A DNA stretch of 64,000 nucleotides from Lachnospiraceae bacterium (GCA_024682835.1 JAIKYU010000099.1:1-64000), one strand, 5' to 3'. Counted from the stretch's first letter, positions 15,816 through 26,097 are shown. Made by a program: numbers and translations. The notes: a model not told the origin generated them from the letters alone.

Positions 15816-17106
15816 TCATCTTTTTATCCTTCAGATTCTGAACGGTTTTCAGGATCCCCAGCTTTGCATGCGGCCAGGTCAGCCCGCCCTGAAAATAGAC
15901 ATTGTACGGCGGTTTCATCGGGCCGTCGGCGGACAGCTCAATGGAGCTTCCGGAGATGAAGGCGCCGGCTGCCATAATGACCGGAGCATCATATCCGGGC
16001 ATGTCCCAGGGGGTGGGCGTCACATGGGCATCGACGGGCGCCGCCGCCTGAATGCCCTCGCAGAAGGCGCAGACCCGCTCGGGCGTCTCAAGGGTGATTG
16101 CCTGAATGATGTCAAACCGTTCTGCTTCGGCGTCCGGATAACAGGAAAAGCCCAGCCGTTCATAGAGGGAGGCTGCAAAGATCGCGCCCTTCAAGGCAGA
16201 AGCCGTCACGGTGGGCGCAAGGAACAGCCCCTGATAGAAGGCAGGCAGGATTCCCAGGGAGGCGCCCACCTCCTTTCCCAGTCCGGGAGAGGTCAGGCGT
16301 CTTGCCGCATTTTCGATACAGATCTTTTTGCCCGTCAGATATCCTCCGATGGGGGCCAGTCCGCCGCCGGGATTCTTGATGAGGGAGCCCACCACCAGAT
16401 CCGCGCCGACATCGGAGGGCTCCGTCGTCTCCACAAATTCCCCGTAGAAGTTGTCCAACATACAGAGGGTGTCCGGACGGAACCCCTTGATAAAGGCGAT
16501 CAGCTCGCCGATTCTCTCAACGGACAGTGTCGGCCTGGTCTGATAGCCTTTGGAGCGCTGGATGGTGACGAGCCTGGTGCGCTCATTTAATGCCGACCGG
16601 ATGCCTGGATAGTCAAAGCCGCCGTCAGGAAGCAGATCCACCTGCGCATAGGTGATGCCGTATTCCGCAAGCGATCCCAAAGACTTGCGGATTCCGATCA
16701 CCTCCTCCAGCGTGTCATAGGGCTTGCCGACCGGGGAGAGCAGCTCGTCCCCCGGACGCAGATTCGACATAAGCGACAGCGCCAGCGCATGGGTGCCGCA
16801 GGTAATCTGCGGGCGCACGAGCGCATCCTCCGTGTGAAAAATCTCCGCGTAGACCTGCTCCAGCGTGTCCCGTCCGATATCGTTGTAGCCGTACCCGGAA
16901 GTTCCAAGCAGACAGGCCTCACTCACCCGGGCCTTCTGCATGGCATGAAGGACTCTCGCCTGGTTGATCTCCGCTATCTCATCAATTGTCCTGAAGCGCT
17001 CTTCAAGCGCCTTCAGCACCTGCGCCCCGAATTCGATGACCTCACGGTCAATGCCCAGGCTTAAGAACGCCTGCTCCTTTGTTTTCCGGATTTCTTCCTG
17101 TTTCAT
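15802..17106 (-). CDS. PLP-dependent lyase of the aluminium-resistance/YnbB family
   Basis: This 434-residue protein is a Cys/Met-metabolism-like PLP enzyme (COG4100 type, often labelled methionine gamma-lyase or aluminium resistance protein). The PLP-binding lysine is most likely in VGSLIKNPGGG, and the fold-type I Asp is in CMLDNFYGEF. Its true substrate is not established. In many Firmicutes it follows miaA, as here (37-nt gap), which suggests a link to thiol or tRNA-modification metabolism. The ATG lies at 17106. Confidence 0.8.
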   Translation of the reverse strand: MKQEEIRKTKEQAFLSLGIDREVIEFGAQVLKALEERFRTIDEIAEINQARVLHAMQKARVSEACLLGTSGYGYNDIGRDTLEQVYAEIFHTEDALVRPQITCGTHALALSLMSNLRPGDELLSPVGKPYDTLEEVIGIRKSLGSLAEYGITYAQVDLLPDGGFDYPGIRSALNERTRLVTIQRSKGYQTRPTLSVERIGELIAFIKGFRPDTLCMLDNFYGEFVETTEPSDVGADLVVGSLIKNPGGGLAPIGGYLTGKKICIENAARRLTSPGLGKEVGASLGILPAFYQGLFLAPTVTASALKGAIFAASLYERLGFSCYPDAEAERFDIIQAITLETPERVCAFCEGIQAAAPVDAHVTPTPWDMPGYDAPVIMAAGAFISGSSIELSADGPMKPPYNVYFQGGLTWPHAKLGILKTVQNLKDKKMISIA

Positions 17107-17143
17107 ATGACTCCTCTACATGAATGAGTATTACCGGATGCGA

Positions 17144-18094
17144 TTACGGGTTTTCTTTCCCGGTCGTCCAGGAATCCGCAAGAATGCGGCCGATGATCGC
17201 GTCGTCACCCTGAAGCATCCGCCTGTCCAGCCAGAATACATCCCGTTCTCTCCGAAACCAGGTGAGCTGCCTCTTGGCAAAATGCCTTGTGTCCCGTTTG
17301 ATTCTATCCACGGCCTCCCCGAACGACCATTCCCCCTTCAGATAACCGGTCATCTGCCTGTAGCCCAGTCCCTGCATGGAGGGCTCCTCTCCGGTCAGTC
17401 CTAAAGCCAGGAGCCCGCGTACCTCCTGCTCCAGCCCTCTTTCGATCATCTGGTCCACCCGGACATTGATCCGCTCGTAGAGCTTCTCCCGTTCGTCCGT
17501 CAGCACATAGTAGCGAAAATCATAGGCCGGTTCTCGCGTTCTCTCCCTCTCGTTGTGGCTGCTGATGCATTCTCCGGTCTGGTGATAGTATTCCAGCGCC
17601 CGTATGACACGTTTTACGTTGTTTTCGTGAATCACGGCAGCCGATGCCGGATCCACGGTCACAAGCTCCTCGTGCAGCGCGTGGGCACCCAGCTTTTCGG
17701 CACGAAGTTCCAGCTCCTTCCTGTAATCCCTGTTGTCATCCGATTCGGCAAAACGGGTCCGGTAAAGCACCGACTGGATATAAAAGCCGGTTCCGCCGAC
17801 CAGCATCGGGAGATGACCGCGCGCTGAGATCGCCTCGATTGCTTTCACGGCCTCCTGCTGAAAGCGGTAGATGTTGAATTCCTCGCGAGGATCAAGGATG
17901 TCGATCAGGTGATGGGGAATCCCCTCCATCTGATCGGGACGGATCTTGTCCGTTCCGATATCCATCCCCCGATAGACCTGCATGGAATCTGCGGAGATGA
18001 TCTCCCCGTCGAGCATCTTCGCAAGCCGTAAAGATAATCCGGTCTTTCCGACGGCGGTCGGTCCCGTGAGCACAAGCAGCTTCTGCATCGCCAT
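17144..18094 (-). CDS. miaA: tRNA dimethylallyltransferase
   Basis: A 316-residue enzyme that adds an isopentenyl group to A37 of tRNAs reading UNN codons. It shows the P-loop GPTAVGKTGLS, SADSMQVYRGMDIGT, and the HHLID and GGTGFYIQ boxes. It starts 3 nt after mutL. The later enzyme MiaB (methylthiolation of the same base) is encoded in the same gene run at 22701-24131, so the two steps are probably co-expressed. An in-frame ATG two codons downstream is an alternative start. Confidence 0.95.
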   Translation of the reverse strand: MAMQKLLVLTGPTAVGKTGLSLRLAKMLDGEIISADSMQVYRGMDIGTDKIRPDQMEGIPHHLIDILDPREEFNIYRFQQEAVKAIEAISARGHLPMLVGGTGFYIQSVLYRTRFAESDDNRDYRKELELRAEKLGAHALHEELVTVDPASAAVIHENNVKRVIRALEYYHQTGECISSHNERERTREPAYDFRYYVLTDEREKLYERINVRVDQMIERGLEQEVRGLLALGLTGEEPSMQGLGYRQMTGYLKGEWSFGEAVDRIKRDTRHFAKRQLTWFRRERDVFWLDRRMLQGDDAIIGRILADSWTTGKENP

Positions 18095-18097
18095 CGT

Positions 18098-19984
18098 TCA
18101 GTCAACCACGCGCTTAAAACGCTTGTCAATCTCATATCGGCTCATGATGATGAGCGTCGGACGCCCGTGGGGACAATGATAGGGATTTTCCAATGTCATC
18201 ATCTGATCAAGGAGAGAGGAAACCTCCTCTATCGTCATCCGCGTGTTGCCCTTCACGCTCGCCTTGCAGGCCATGGATGCGATCCGCTGCGTCACTGCCA
18301 CAGGATCCCTGTCAGGCAGGGTGTTTTCGGAAAGTTCATCCAGGATCTCCAGGAAAAACGTGCGCTCGTCGGCAGCGCCGTACAGATCGAGGGGAATCCC
18401 CCGTATCGCCACGCTCCTTGCGCCGAAGGCCTCGATTTCAAAGCCGAGCTTACGGAAAACGGCCGCATGGCGCGTAAGCATCTCCTCTTCCGCCGGTGTC
18501 AGGCTGACGATGACCGGCGGATCGATCATCTGGGAGATCGTTTCGTGCTCATGGTAGCGCTTCATCATTTTCTCGTAATTCACTTTTTCATGCGCGGCGT
18601 GCTGATCAAGAAGAAGGAGCTTGTCCCGGCAGGCGATCACCCAGTAGGTATCGAAGAGCTGTCCGAGAATCCGGTACTCAGGCCGCGCTGCGTCCGAAAG
18701 GATGCGCGGTATCTCACCCTCCTGCGGATCCGTGTCCGCCGCGTGATCCGACATGACGATGGGTTTGCCGGAAAGTCCGAAGGCCAGGAGCTGTGACTGG
18801 TCCTTATGCTTTGTTTCTTCAAAAGAGGCCTCCGTGTAAGGATCGGCCCGTTCGTTCGCTTCCTGAAAGAGTCCCGTCTCAAAGGGCTCCGCAACCGCGG
18901 GAACGGAAAAACGCTGCACGGCGTTGCGCTCCGCATAATCATACCCCAGCTCCCGATCCGATTTCTCGTCAAGCAGAGCGTCGGGAATCATCTCACTTCC
19001 TGACAGCGTATCCGCAACGATCCGGGTCAGTGTTCCTGAAACGGCAAAGGAATTGCCGAAACGCACCTCCATTTTGGTCGGATGAACGTTGACATCCACC
19101 TGGTCGGGGGGGAGGCTTACATTCAGCACGGCAAACGGAAACTTATGCTGCATCAGATAGGCCCGGTACCCCTCCTCCAGCGCGGCCGAAAGCATCCTGT
19201 CGCGCACAAATCTGCCGTTGACGAAAAACAGCTCATGGGAACGGCTTGCCCTGTTGATCGCGGGCTTTCCCAGGTAACCGGTGAGGTGAAGGCCGCCCTC
19301 CTCCCCGTCTATGGGCAGAATGGAGGCGGCGATATCTCTGCCGAAAATCCGGTAGATGTTTTCCTTCAGATCACCGGATCCGGAGGTGTGGAAGCGGTCC
19401 GTGTGATTGCTGATGAAGCGGAAAGAGATCTCCGGATGCGCAATGGCGAGATGCTCCGCGAGATCCGCCACATGCATGGCCTCCGTCTGCGGCTTTTTCA
19501 GAAACTTTTCCCTCGCGGGGGTGTTGTAGAACAGGTTTCTCGCGACGATGGTCGTGCCCTCCGGCGCGCCGACCTCTTCAAAGCTCATCTCGCGCCCGCC
19601 CTCGATGCAGTATCTCACGCCCGTGAGTGCTTCCTTCGTGCGGGTGATCATCTCCACGCGGGATACGGCTGCTATGCTGGAGAGCGCCTCGCCGCGAAAA
19701 CCCAGGGAATGAAGGGAAAAGAGATCCGAAATGGTCTCGATCTTGCTCGTGGCGTGCCGTAAGAACGCCTTGCGCACCTGTGAGGCTTCGATCCCCTCTC
19801 CGTTATCCGTCACGCGAAGCATACCGATTCCGCCGTCCTCTATCTCGATGGTGATCATGGTCGCTCCGGCGTCGATGGCATTCTCCACCAGCTCCTTGAC
19901 GGCGCCCGCGGGGCGCTCGACGACTTCGCCCGCCGCGATCTGATCGATGGTTACGGCATCCAGCTCATGTATCGTTTTCGGCAT
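18098..19984 (-). CDS. mutL: DNA mismatch repair protein MutL
   Basis: A 628-residue GHKL ATPase and endonuclease. The N-terminal ATP site shows ELVENAIDAGAT, TDNGEGI and GFRGEALSSIAAV. The C-terminal domain keeps the metal-binding endonuclease motif DQHAAHE followed by the distal Glu (DQHA-X2-E-X4-E), plus the CPHGRPT box near the end. It should therefore nick DNA by itself, as in bacteria lacking MutH. I chose the ATG at 19984 (GGAAAGGA upstream), which overlaps mutS by 20 nt. Confidence 0.96.
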   Translation of the reverse strand: MPKTIHELDAVTIDQIAAGEVVERPAGAVKELVENAIDAGATMITIEIEDGGIGMLRVTDNGEGIEASQVRKAFLRHATSKIETISDLFSLHSLGFRGEALSSIAAVSRVEMITRTKEALTGVRYCIEGGREMSFEEVGAPEGTTIVARNLFYNTPAREKFLKKPQTEAMHVADLAEHLAIAHPEISFRFISNHTDRFHTSGSGDLKENIYRIFGRDIAASILPIDGEEGGLHLTGYLGKPAINRASRSHELFFVNGRFVRDRMLSAALEEGYRAYLMQHKFPFAVLNVSLPPDQVDVNVHPTKMEVRFGNSFAVSGTLTRIVADTLSGSEMIPDALLDEKSDRELGYDYAERNAVQRFSVPAVAEPFETGLFQEANERADPYTEASFEETKHKDQSQLLAFGLSGKPIVMSDHAADTDPQEGEIPRILSDAARPEYRILGQLFDTYWVIACRDKLLLLDQHAAHEKVNYEKMMKRYHEHETISQMIDPPVIVSLTPAEEEMLTRHAAVFRKLGFEIEAFGARSVAIRGIPLDLYGAADERTFFLEILDELSENTLPDRDPVAVTQRIASMACKASVKGNTRMTIEEVSSLLDQMMTLENPYHCPHGRPTLIIMSRYEIDKRFKRVVD

Positions 19985-22694
19985 CCTGTCCGTCCTTTCC
20001 GGCAATATAGCGGTTTTTCAGCATGCTCTGCCAGCGGTAGAGGGTGTTGAGCGCATCAAAGGGGGTGAGACGGTCGACCTCGATCTCCTTCAGCTCTTTG
20101 ATGATATCGGCATCGCTCACCGTATTAAAAAAGGAGAGCTGATTGCGGTCCACATCATCCATCGGCTTCACTGCCTTCTGTTCCGTGCCCTTTGCGGTGT
20201 TGACCTCGATGCTGCGGACGCGCTCGGTGATGTCGCTGCCCACAAGCTCCGCCAGGATCAGCTTGGCGCGGTCGATCACCATGTCCGGCACACCGGCGAG
20301 TCTGGCCACCTGGATGCCATAGCTCTTGTCCGCGCCGCCCCGTACGATTTTTCTTAAAAAGACGATGTCATCGCCGTTTTCCCTGACGGCGATGCAGTAG
20401 TTGTTCACATTGTCGATCTTGCCCTCCAGCTCGGTGAGCTCATGATAGTGGGTCGCAAACAGCGTCTTGGCACCAAGAATGCGCCGGTTGGAGATATACT
20501 CCACCACCGCCCAGGCGATGGAGAGCCCGTCATAGGTGGAGGTGCCGCGTCCGATTTCATCGAGGATGATGAGGGAATGCTTCGTCGCATTGCGGAGGAT
20601 ATTGGCCATCTCACTCATTTCCACCATGAAGGTCGACTGACCGCTGGCCAGATCATCCGATGCGCCGACCCGCGTGAATATCCGGTCCGCAATCCCGATC
20701 TGCGCGCTGTCTGCCGGAACAAAGCTTCCGATCTGCGCCATCAGAACAATGAGTGCCGCCTGCCGCATATAGGTGGATTTTCCGGCCATGTTCGGCCCTG
20801 TGATCACTGCCACGCTGTGCTTTTTTTCATCGAGATGGATGTCATTGGCGATGAAGAGCTCCGATCCGGAGAGCATCTGCTCCACCACGGGGTGTCTGGC
20901 GTTTTTTACTTTTATCAGCCCGTCCGTACGGATTTCCGGCTTGACGTAATGATTCTTCTCGGCGACATGCGCCAGTGATGCGTAGGCATCCAGGAGGGAA
21001 AGCGCGTCCGTCGTCTTCTGCACGCGGGCGATTTCCGCGGCCAGACGGTCTCTTATCCTTGTAAAGCAGGCATATTCGAGCGTGTTCACCCGCTCCTGGG
21101 CGTGCAGAATCGTATCCTCCAGCTCCTTGAGCTTCGGCGTGATGTAGCGCTCGGCGTTGGTGAGCGTCTGCCTGCGGACGTAATCCTCCGGCACCTTGTC
21201 CTTAAACAGATTGGTCACCTCAAACGCATAGCCGAATACGTTGGAATACTTGATTTTCAGGCTCTTGATTCCGGTTCTTGCCCGCTCGCTCTCCTCCAGC
21301 TCCAAAAGCCACCGGTTCCCGTCCGTCATGGCTTTGCGGCAGCGGTCGATCTCCTCGTCGACCCCGTCCTTTATGAAGCCGCCGTCCCGCACGGAGAGAG
21401 GCGGCTCCTCCACGATGGAGGAAGAGATGAGCTCATGCAGATCCGTCAGCGGATCTACAGCCTCAGCAAGCGCTAAGAGCGAAGCCGTCGTGTCACTCTC
21501 CTCCACATCCGCAAGGGCGGTTTTGATCGCGGGCAGCATTCCGATCGACGTGGAAAACGCCAGCAGATCCCTCGGATTTGCGGTGTGAAAGCTGATTCTG
21601 CTCATCAGCCGTTCCAGATCATAGACGGGCGTCAGATACTCCCTTAATTCCTCCCTGACGATGGGATATTTCACCAGCATATCCACGGCATCGAGCCTGC
21701 TCTGTATCGCTGCCGCATCGATCAGCGGCTGCTCCACAAAGGCGTGAAGCCGTCTTGCTCCCATGGCGGTTTTTGTCTTATCGAGGACCCACAGAAGGGA
21801 TCCGCGCCGCTTTTTCTCACGGAGCGTCTCCACCAGCTCCAGATTCCTTCTGGTGGCCAGATCCAGCAGCATATACCGGCTTGCGAGATACGGCGTAAGC
21901 TTCGTGATGTTGTCCGGTTCCTGCTTCTGCATGCGCCGGAGATAGGAAAGCAGCGCGCCCGCCGCCACGGTTCCGCAGGGGAATTCAGTTATGCCAAGCG
22001 CCTGAAGGGAGGACACATGAAAATGCCCGGTCAGCGCCCTCTCCCCCTCCGTTTCGTCAAAGGCATGGGCATCCTGCGTGAAGATCACCGCGCCGATTTT
22101 TTCGCGGATAAAGGTAAGATCCGCGCCGCTCATGGTAAATGCCTCGTTGCAGATCACCTCCGTGGGAGAAAACTTCTGCAGCTCATCAAAGCATTGGCGA
22201 AGGTCTTCCGTCTCCGTCACCAGGAATTCGCCGGTGGTGATATCCGCAAAGGAGAGGCCGATCCGGTCAGGCGTGTAGTAGATACAGCAAAGATAGTTGT
22301 TTTCGGAAGCCTCCAGCGACTGCATGTTCAGATTGGTGCCGGGTGAGACGATGCGGATCACTTCCCGTTTCACCATGCCCTTGGCTTCCTTCGGATCCTC
22401 TACCTGTTCGCAGATCGCCACCTTGTAGCCGCGGCTGACGAGCTTTGACAGATAGGAATCCGCCGCGTGAAACGGCACGCCGCACATCGGAGCGCGCTCG
22501 TCAAGACCGCAGCTCTTGCCCGTCAGTGTGAGCTCGAGCTCCGCGGAGACGGTTTTCGCATCGTCAAAAAACATCTCATAGAAGTCGCCGAGACGATAAA
22601 AAAGAATACAGTCGCTGTATTCCTCCTTCGTCTGCAGATAGTGTTCCATCATCGGCGAAAGCTTCTTCCGATCCTCGTCGCTTATGTTATACAA
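19965..22694 (-). CDS. mutS: DNA mismatch repair protein MutS
   Basis: A 909-residue mismatch-recognition ATPase. The mismatch-reading Phe-X-Glu is in GDFYEMFFDDA (about 31-41). Walker A is GPNMAGKST, Walker B is LIILDEIGRGTSTYDG, and the trans motif FATHYHEL follows. The furthest start is a TTG at 22694 with only a weak ribosome site; an ATG pair about 14 codons in would remove part of the conserved N-terminus, so TTG is preferred but not certain. It lies 6 nt after miaB and overlaps mutL. Confidence 0.95.
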   Translation of the reverse strand: MYNISDEDRKKLSPMMEHYLQTKEEYSDCILFYRLGDFYEMFFDDAKTVSAELELTLTGKSCGLDERAPMCGVPFHAADSYLSKLVSRGYKVAICEQVEDPKEAKGMVKREVIRIVSPGTNLNMQSLEASENNYLCCIYYTPDRIGLSFADITTGEFLVTETEDLRQCFDELQKFSPTEVICNEAFTMSGADLTFIREKIGAVIFTQDAHAFDETEGERALTGHFHVSSLQALGITEFPCGTVAAGALLSYLRRMQKQEPDNITKLTPYLASRYMLLDLATRRNLELVETLREKKRRGSLLWVLDKTKTAMGARRLHAFVEQPLIDAAAIQSRLDAVDMLVKYPIVREELREYLTPVYDLERLMSRISFHTANPRDLLAFSTSIGMLPAIKTALADVEESDTTASLLALAEAVDPLTDLHELISSSIVEEPPLSVRDGGFIKDGVDEEIDRCRKAMTDGNRWLLELEESERARTGIKSLKIKYSNVFGYAFEVTNLFKDKVPEDYVRRQTLTNAERYITPKLKELEDTILHAQERVNTLEYACFTRIRDRLAAEIARVQKTTDALSLLDAYASLAHVAEKNHYVKPEIRTDGLIKVKNARHPVVEQMLSGSELFIANDIHLDEKKHSVAVITGPNMAGKSTYMRQAALIVLMAQIGSFVPADSAQIGIADRIFTRVGASDDLASGQSTFMVEMSEMANILRNATKHSLIILDEIGRGTSTYDGLSIAWAVVEYISNRRILGAKTLFATHYHELTELEGKIDNVNNYCIAVRENGDDIVFLRKIVRGGADKSYGIQVARLAGVPDMVIDRAKLILAELVGSDITERVRSIEVNTAKGTEQKAVKPMDDVDRNQLSFFNTVSDADIIKELKEIEVDRLTPFDALNTLYRWQSMLKNRYIAGKDGQDAENDT

Positions 22695-22700
22695 CTGCTT

Positions 22701-24131
22701 CTACACTCTCTTTCCGATGTAATAAAACCCGTGTGCCTCGTCGAGGGACACGCGTACAAACTGTCCGACCTCCGCGGCCTCGCCCGGAAAATGCACCAGC
22801 AGGTTGTTGGAAAGCCGCCCGGTAAGGAGTCCCGGATGATCCTCATTGACTCCCTCCGCCAGCGCCTCCTGCACCTCTCCCACATGGGCCGCCGTCTCTT
22901 CTCCGGCAATTCTCTGCACGACAGAAAGCAGTCTGTCAAAGCCCTGCTGTGCAGTGTCGTGTGCCACCTGGTCCGGAAACCCGGCGGCCGGCGTGCCGGT
23001 TCTTCTGGAGTAAAGGAAGGTGAACGCATTCTGAAAGCGCACCCGCTCGACGACGTCGATGGTCTGGTCCACGTCGGAAGGTTCCTCGCCGGGAAAGCCG
23101 ATGATGATATCCGTCGTCAGCGCGGCATCCGGGATTCGTTCTCTGATTTTTTCTGTCACGAAAAGATACCGCTCCCTGTCATAGCCGCGGTTCATCCTTT
23201 TGAGAATCCGGTCCGAACCGGACTGCAGCGGCAGGTGGATGTGCCTGGCGATATTCCCGTGCTCCCTGATGACCTCGATCAGCTCGTCGGAGAGGTCTCT
23301 TGGGTGGGACGTCATAAACCGCACTCTGCCGATCCCGGGCGTTTCCGCAACACGGGCTAAAAGTGTCGGGAAATCAACAAAACAGGATCGTTCCTCCTCC
23401 GGCACCTTGATGCCGTAGGAGTTGACATTCTGTCCCAGGAGCATGACCTCCTTCACCCCGTCGTCAGCCAGGCGCTTCACCTCTTCCAGGATCTCCTCCG
23501 GGCGTCTGCTCCGCTCTCTCCCCCGCACGTAAGGGACGATGCAGTAGGAGCAGAAATTGTCGCAGCCGAACATGATGTTCACGCCGCTCTTGAAGGCGTA
23601 TTTGCGTCTGGACGGCAGACGCTCCGCCATGGCATCCGCCTTGTCCCAGACGTCGATGAGGAGCGTCCCTTCGTTTTCCGGCGACAGCACCGCATCCAGA
23701 AGGGAGGGAAAGGTGTAGAGATTGTGGGTTCCGAAAATCAGATCCACGAAGGGATAGCTTTTCCGGATTTTTTCTGTGTGGATCTCCTCCTGCATCATGC
23801 ATCCGCAGACGGCAAGCTTCCTCCATGGAGACTTCTTCTTGGCGCTCCCGACCGCCCCCAGGCGTCCGAAGAGCCGCTTATCCGCGTTTTCCCGCACGGT
23901 ACAGGTGTTGTAGATGAGAAAATCAGCCTCCTCGGAGTCGGTGATTTCATATCCGGCCTCCTCCAGGATGCCGGCCAGCTTTTCCGAATCCCTGGCGTTC
24001 ATCTGGCAGCCGAATGTGACGACGCAGGCGGTCGGTTTTCTGCCCAGAGAGACAGAAAGCGCGCGAACCTTTTCCTCCGCGCGTTGAATCGCTTCGTATT
24101 CTCTTTGTTCCTCGAGATTTCGCATATCCAT
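22701..24131 (-). CDS. miaB: tRNA-2-methylthio-N6-dimethylallyladenosine synthase
   Basis: This 476-residue radical-SAM methylthiotransferase carries two iron-sulfur clusters. The N-terminal UPF0004 domain has TFGCQMNARDSEKL and later Cys residues (CTVRENA, CGCM). The radical-SAM site is CDNFCSYCIVPYVRGRE (CxxxCxxC). A TRAM RNA-binding domain closes the protein (about 405-475). It acts on i6A37 made by MiaA. The gene is 3 nt downstream of the GH13-like gene; a second ATG two codons in is possible. Confidence 0.95.
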   Translation of the reverse strand: MDMRNLEEQREYEAIQRAEEKVRALSVSLGRKPTACVVTFGCQMNARDSEKLAGILEEAGYEITDSEEADFLIYNTCTVRENADKRLFGRLGAVGSAKKKSPWRKLAVCGCMMQEEIHTEKIRKSYPFVDLIFGTHNLYTFPSLLDAVLSPENEGTLLIDVWDKADAMAERLPSRRKYAFKSGVNIMFGCDNFCSYCIVPYVRGRERSRRPEEILEEVKRLADDGVKEVMLLGQNVNSYGIKVPEEERSCFVDFPTLLARVAETPGIGRVRFMTSHPRDLSDELIEVIREHGNIARHIHLPLQSGSDRILKRMNRGYDRERYLFVTEKIRERIPDAALTTDIIIGFPGEEPSDVDQTIDVVERVRFQNAFTFLYSRRTGTPAAGFPDQVAHDTAQQGFDRLLSVVQRIAGEETAAHVGEVQEALAEGVNEDHPGLLTGRLSNNLLVHFPGEAAEVGQFVRVSLDEAHGFYYIGKRV

Positions 24132-24134
24132 GAC

Positions 24135-26030
24135 TCAGAACGGCGTGCGCTCCTCCTGTTTGCTGATCCGAAAACGCCCCCTTGCCTCCAGCACCATGAC
24201 GCTTCGTGCGGCAAGAAGAACCGTCTTTTCTCCGGAAAGAGAGCGCTCTTCCGTCTCCACCCCGGTCTTGCCTGTGTCAATCACCACCGTCCAGGAAAGC
24301 GGCTTCGGAACAGAGGGAAGCGCAAAACGTTTTGCTTCCCAGTGGCAGTTGTAGATGCAGTACAGAAACGCGGGATCCTGCTCCTTGGCGTAGAGATTGC
24401 AGTACAGCATACCGACACTGTGTGAGAATCCGGAAAAATCAGGTTGCCAGGCATCTGTCCCGTGTGCCGACAGATCAGGAAAACCGTAGGCCTTGTAGTC
24501 CATCATCTTGAGCGGACCCGCCAGAGAAAGCATGCGGTGTTTTTTTCGGTAAGAGGCAAGAAACCTGAGAAACGACTGGGTCGCCTCTCCCATGGCCGTG
24601 GACTCTCCGCGCCAGTTGATCCAGGAGATGGCATTGTCCTGACAGTAGGGATTGTTGTTGCCCTCCTGCGTGTGAAGGAATTCATCACCCGCGCAGAGCA
24701 TCGGTGTGCCCTGGGCAAAAAACAGCATGGTAAGCATGTTGAAGATCTGTCTGCGTCTTAAGCGCTGGATGCTGAGCTTTCTGGTGGGGCCCTCCACGCC
24801 GCAGTTCCAGCTGTTATTTACGGTGGTGCCGTCTGCGTTGTTTTCCCGGTTGGCTTCATTGTGCTTGTGCTCGTAGGACACGCTGTCGATCAGGCGGAAT
24901 CCGTCGTAGTTTGAGAGGTAATTCACTGTCCCGTAGGCGTCGTGATGCCTGATCATCGCTCCGAAGAAGGCGCCGATCGAATGGTCGTCCCCCTTGATGA
25001 AACGTCTGACCGCATAGGAGAATTCGCCGTTGTACACCGAAACCGTGCGTCCCGTCTCGTTTTGATCCGCTTCGGATTTCTGCAGCCTGTCGGGATCAAT
25101 CGATTCATAGTAAATCTTGATTCCGGCAAGCGCGGGATCGCAGGCGACTGTCTCCGCCGGCAGACCGCCGCCGATCAGATGGAAGCCGTCAACACCATAG
25201 AACCGCACCCAATGACGCAGGACGGTGCTCAGGATCGCCGTGGGGTAATGCTGCGGAAACCAGAACTGCAGAATGAGCGCAAGATGATGCTTGTGCAGTG
25301 CATCCGCCAGCTCGTGAAACTCGCGGCACGGATCCTCCGAAGCGGAGTAAGCGCGGCGCGGAGCCAGATAGAAGCCCTGCTTGTAGCCCCAGTAGTTGAT
25401 CCGGTACTTCTTTTCCTCCTCGTCTTCGTTCAGGTCATTATGAAGGAGCAGGGAGGGTTCGATTTCCTCCGCGGCGACTTCCTCATAGGCGGGCATCAGC
25501 TCCACAGCGGTTGCACCGAGGGACGAAATATAATCCAGCTTGTCGATCACGCCGGCAAAGGTGCCGCGGTGCTGCTTGGGCACTCCGGCGCTGGCGGATT
25601 TCGTAAAGCCGCGGACGTGCAGGAGGTAGATGAAATCCTCCTCCGGCTGTGTCCTGACATGAAGCCTGGATGCACGCGTCATCTGGAGAAAAGAAAGCGG
25701 CGGCTTCGTCAGAATGCTGGCATATACCTTTTTTTCATCAGGAATGGTCTCCATTTTTTCAAGACCGATGATGCGGAAGGCGCCGGGATCCACAAACTCT
25801 TTTTTGCGGTCAATCAGCCGGTAGCGGTCGTAGCGATCGGGAACCCCCTTGATCTTTACGGAATAGAGGCGCCCGGTGCGGGTGTCCTCCGGGAGGCTTA
25901 CGGCGAGGCGATCCTTTCCCGAAGCGTCATAAAAAGCGATTCCGCATCCGCGCTCGGACGGGAAATAGCCGCAGAAAACAATCTCCCCGTCTTCCCGGAA
26001 GCAACGCGGCTCTGTCCTGTGATCTGCCAT
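24135..26030 (-). CDS. GH13 (GlgX/pullulanase-like) protein with degraded catalytic motifs
   Basis: A 631-residue protein related to glycogen-debranching enzymes: an N-terminal carbohydrate-binding-like domain (about 8-90), a TIM-barrel part and a beta-sandwich C-terminus. The segment HNEANRENNADG...SWNCGVEGPT (about 390-416) is diagnostic for GlgX-type enzymes. The catalytic regions are altered: region I reads LQFWFPQHY (about 254-262) instead of DVVYNH, region II reads DGFHLIGGG (281-289) so the Arg and nucleophile Asp are gone, and region IV reads SNYDGF (His lost). The start at 26030 is chosen; an upstream TTG is possible. It heads miaB-mutSL-miaA from its own promoter. Confidence 0.85.
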   Translation of the reverse strand: MADHRTEPRCFREDGEIVFCGYFPSERGCGIAFYDASGKDRLAVSLPEDTRTGRLYSVKIKGVPDRYDRYRLIDRKKEFVDPGAFRIIGLEKMETIPDEKKVYASILTKPPLSFLQMTRASRLHVRTQPEEDFIYLLHVRGFTKSASAGVPKQHRGTFAGVIDKLDYISSLGATAVELMPAYEEVAAEEIEPSLLLHNDLNEDEEEKKYRINYWGYKQGFYLAPRRAYSASEDPCREFHELADALHKHHLALILQFWFPQHYPTAILSTVLRHWVRFYGVDGFHLIGGGLPAETVACDPALAGIKIYYESIDPDRLQKSEADQNETGRTVSVYNGEFSYAVRRFIKGDDHSIGAFFGAMIRHHDAYGTVNYLSNYDGFRLIDSVSYEHKHNEANRENNADGTTVNNSWNCGVEGPTRKLSIQRLRRRQIFNMLTMLFFAQGTPMLCAGDEFLHTQEGNNNPYCQDNAISWINWRGESTAMGEATQSFLRFLASYRKKHRMLSLAGPLKMMDYKAYGFPDLSAHGTDAWQPDFSGFSHSVGMLYCNLYAKEQDPAFLYCIYNCHWEAKRFALPSVPKPLSWTVVIDTGKTGVETEERSLSGEKTVLLAARSVMVLEARGRFRISKQEERTPF

Positions 26031-26097
26031 GACTGTAATTCCGTCTTTTCTCAATGCACTTCCTGCCTTCCAGATATGATTAAACCTCAATTTATTC

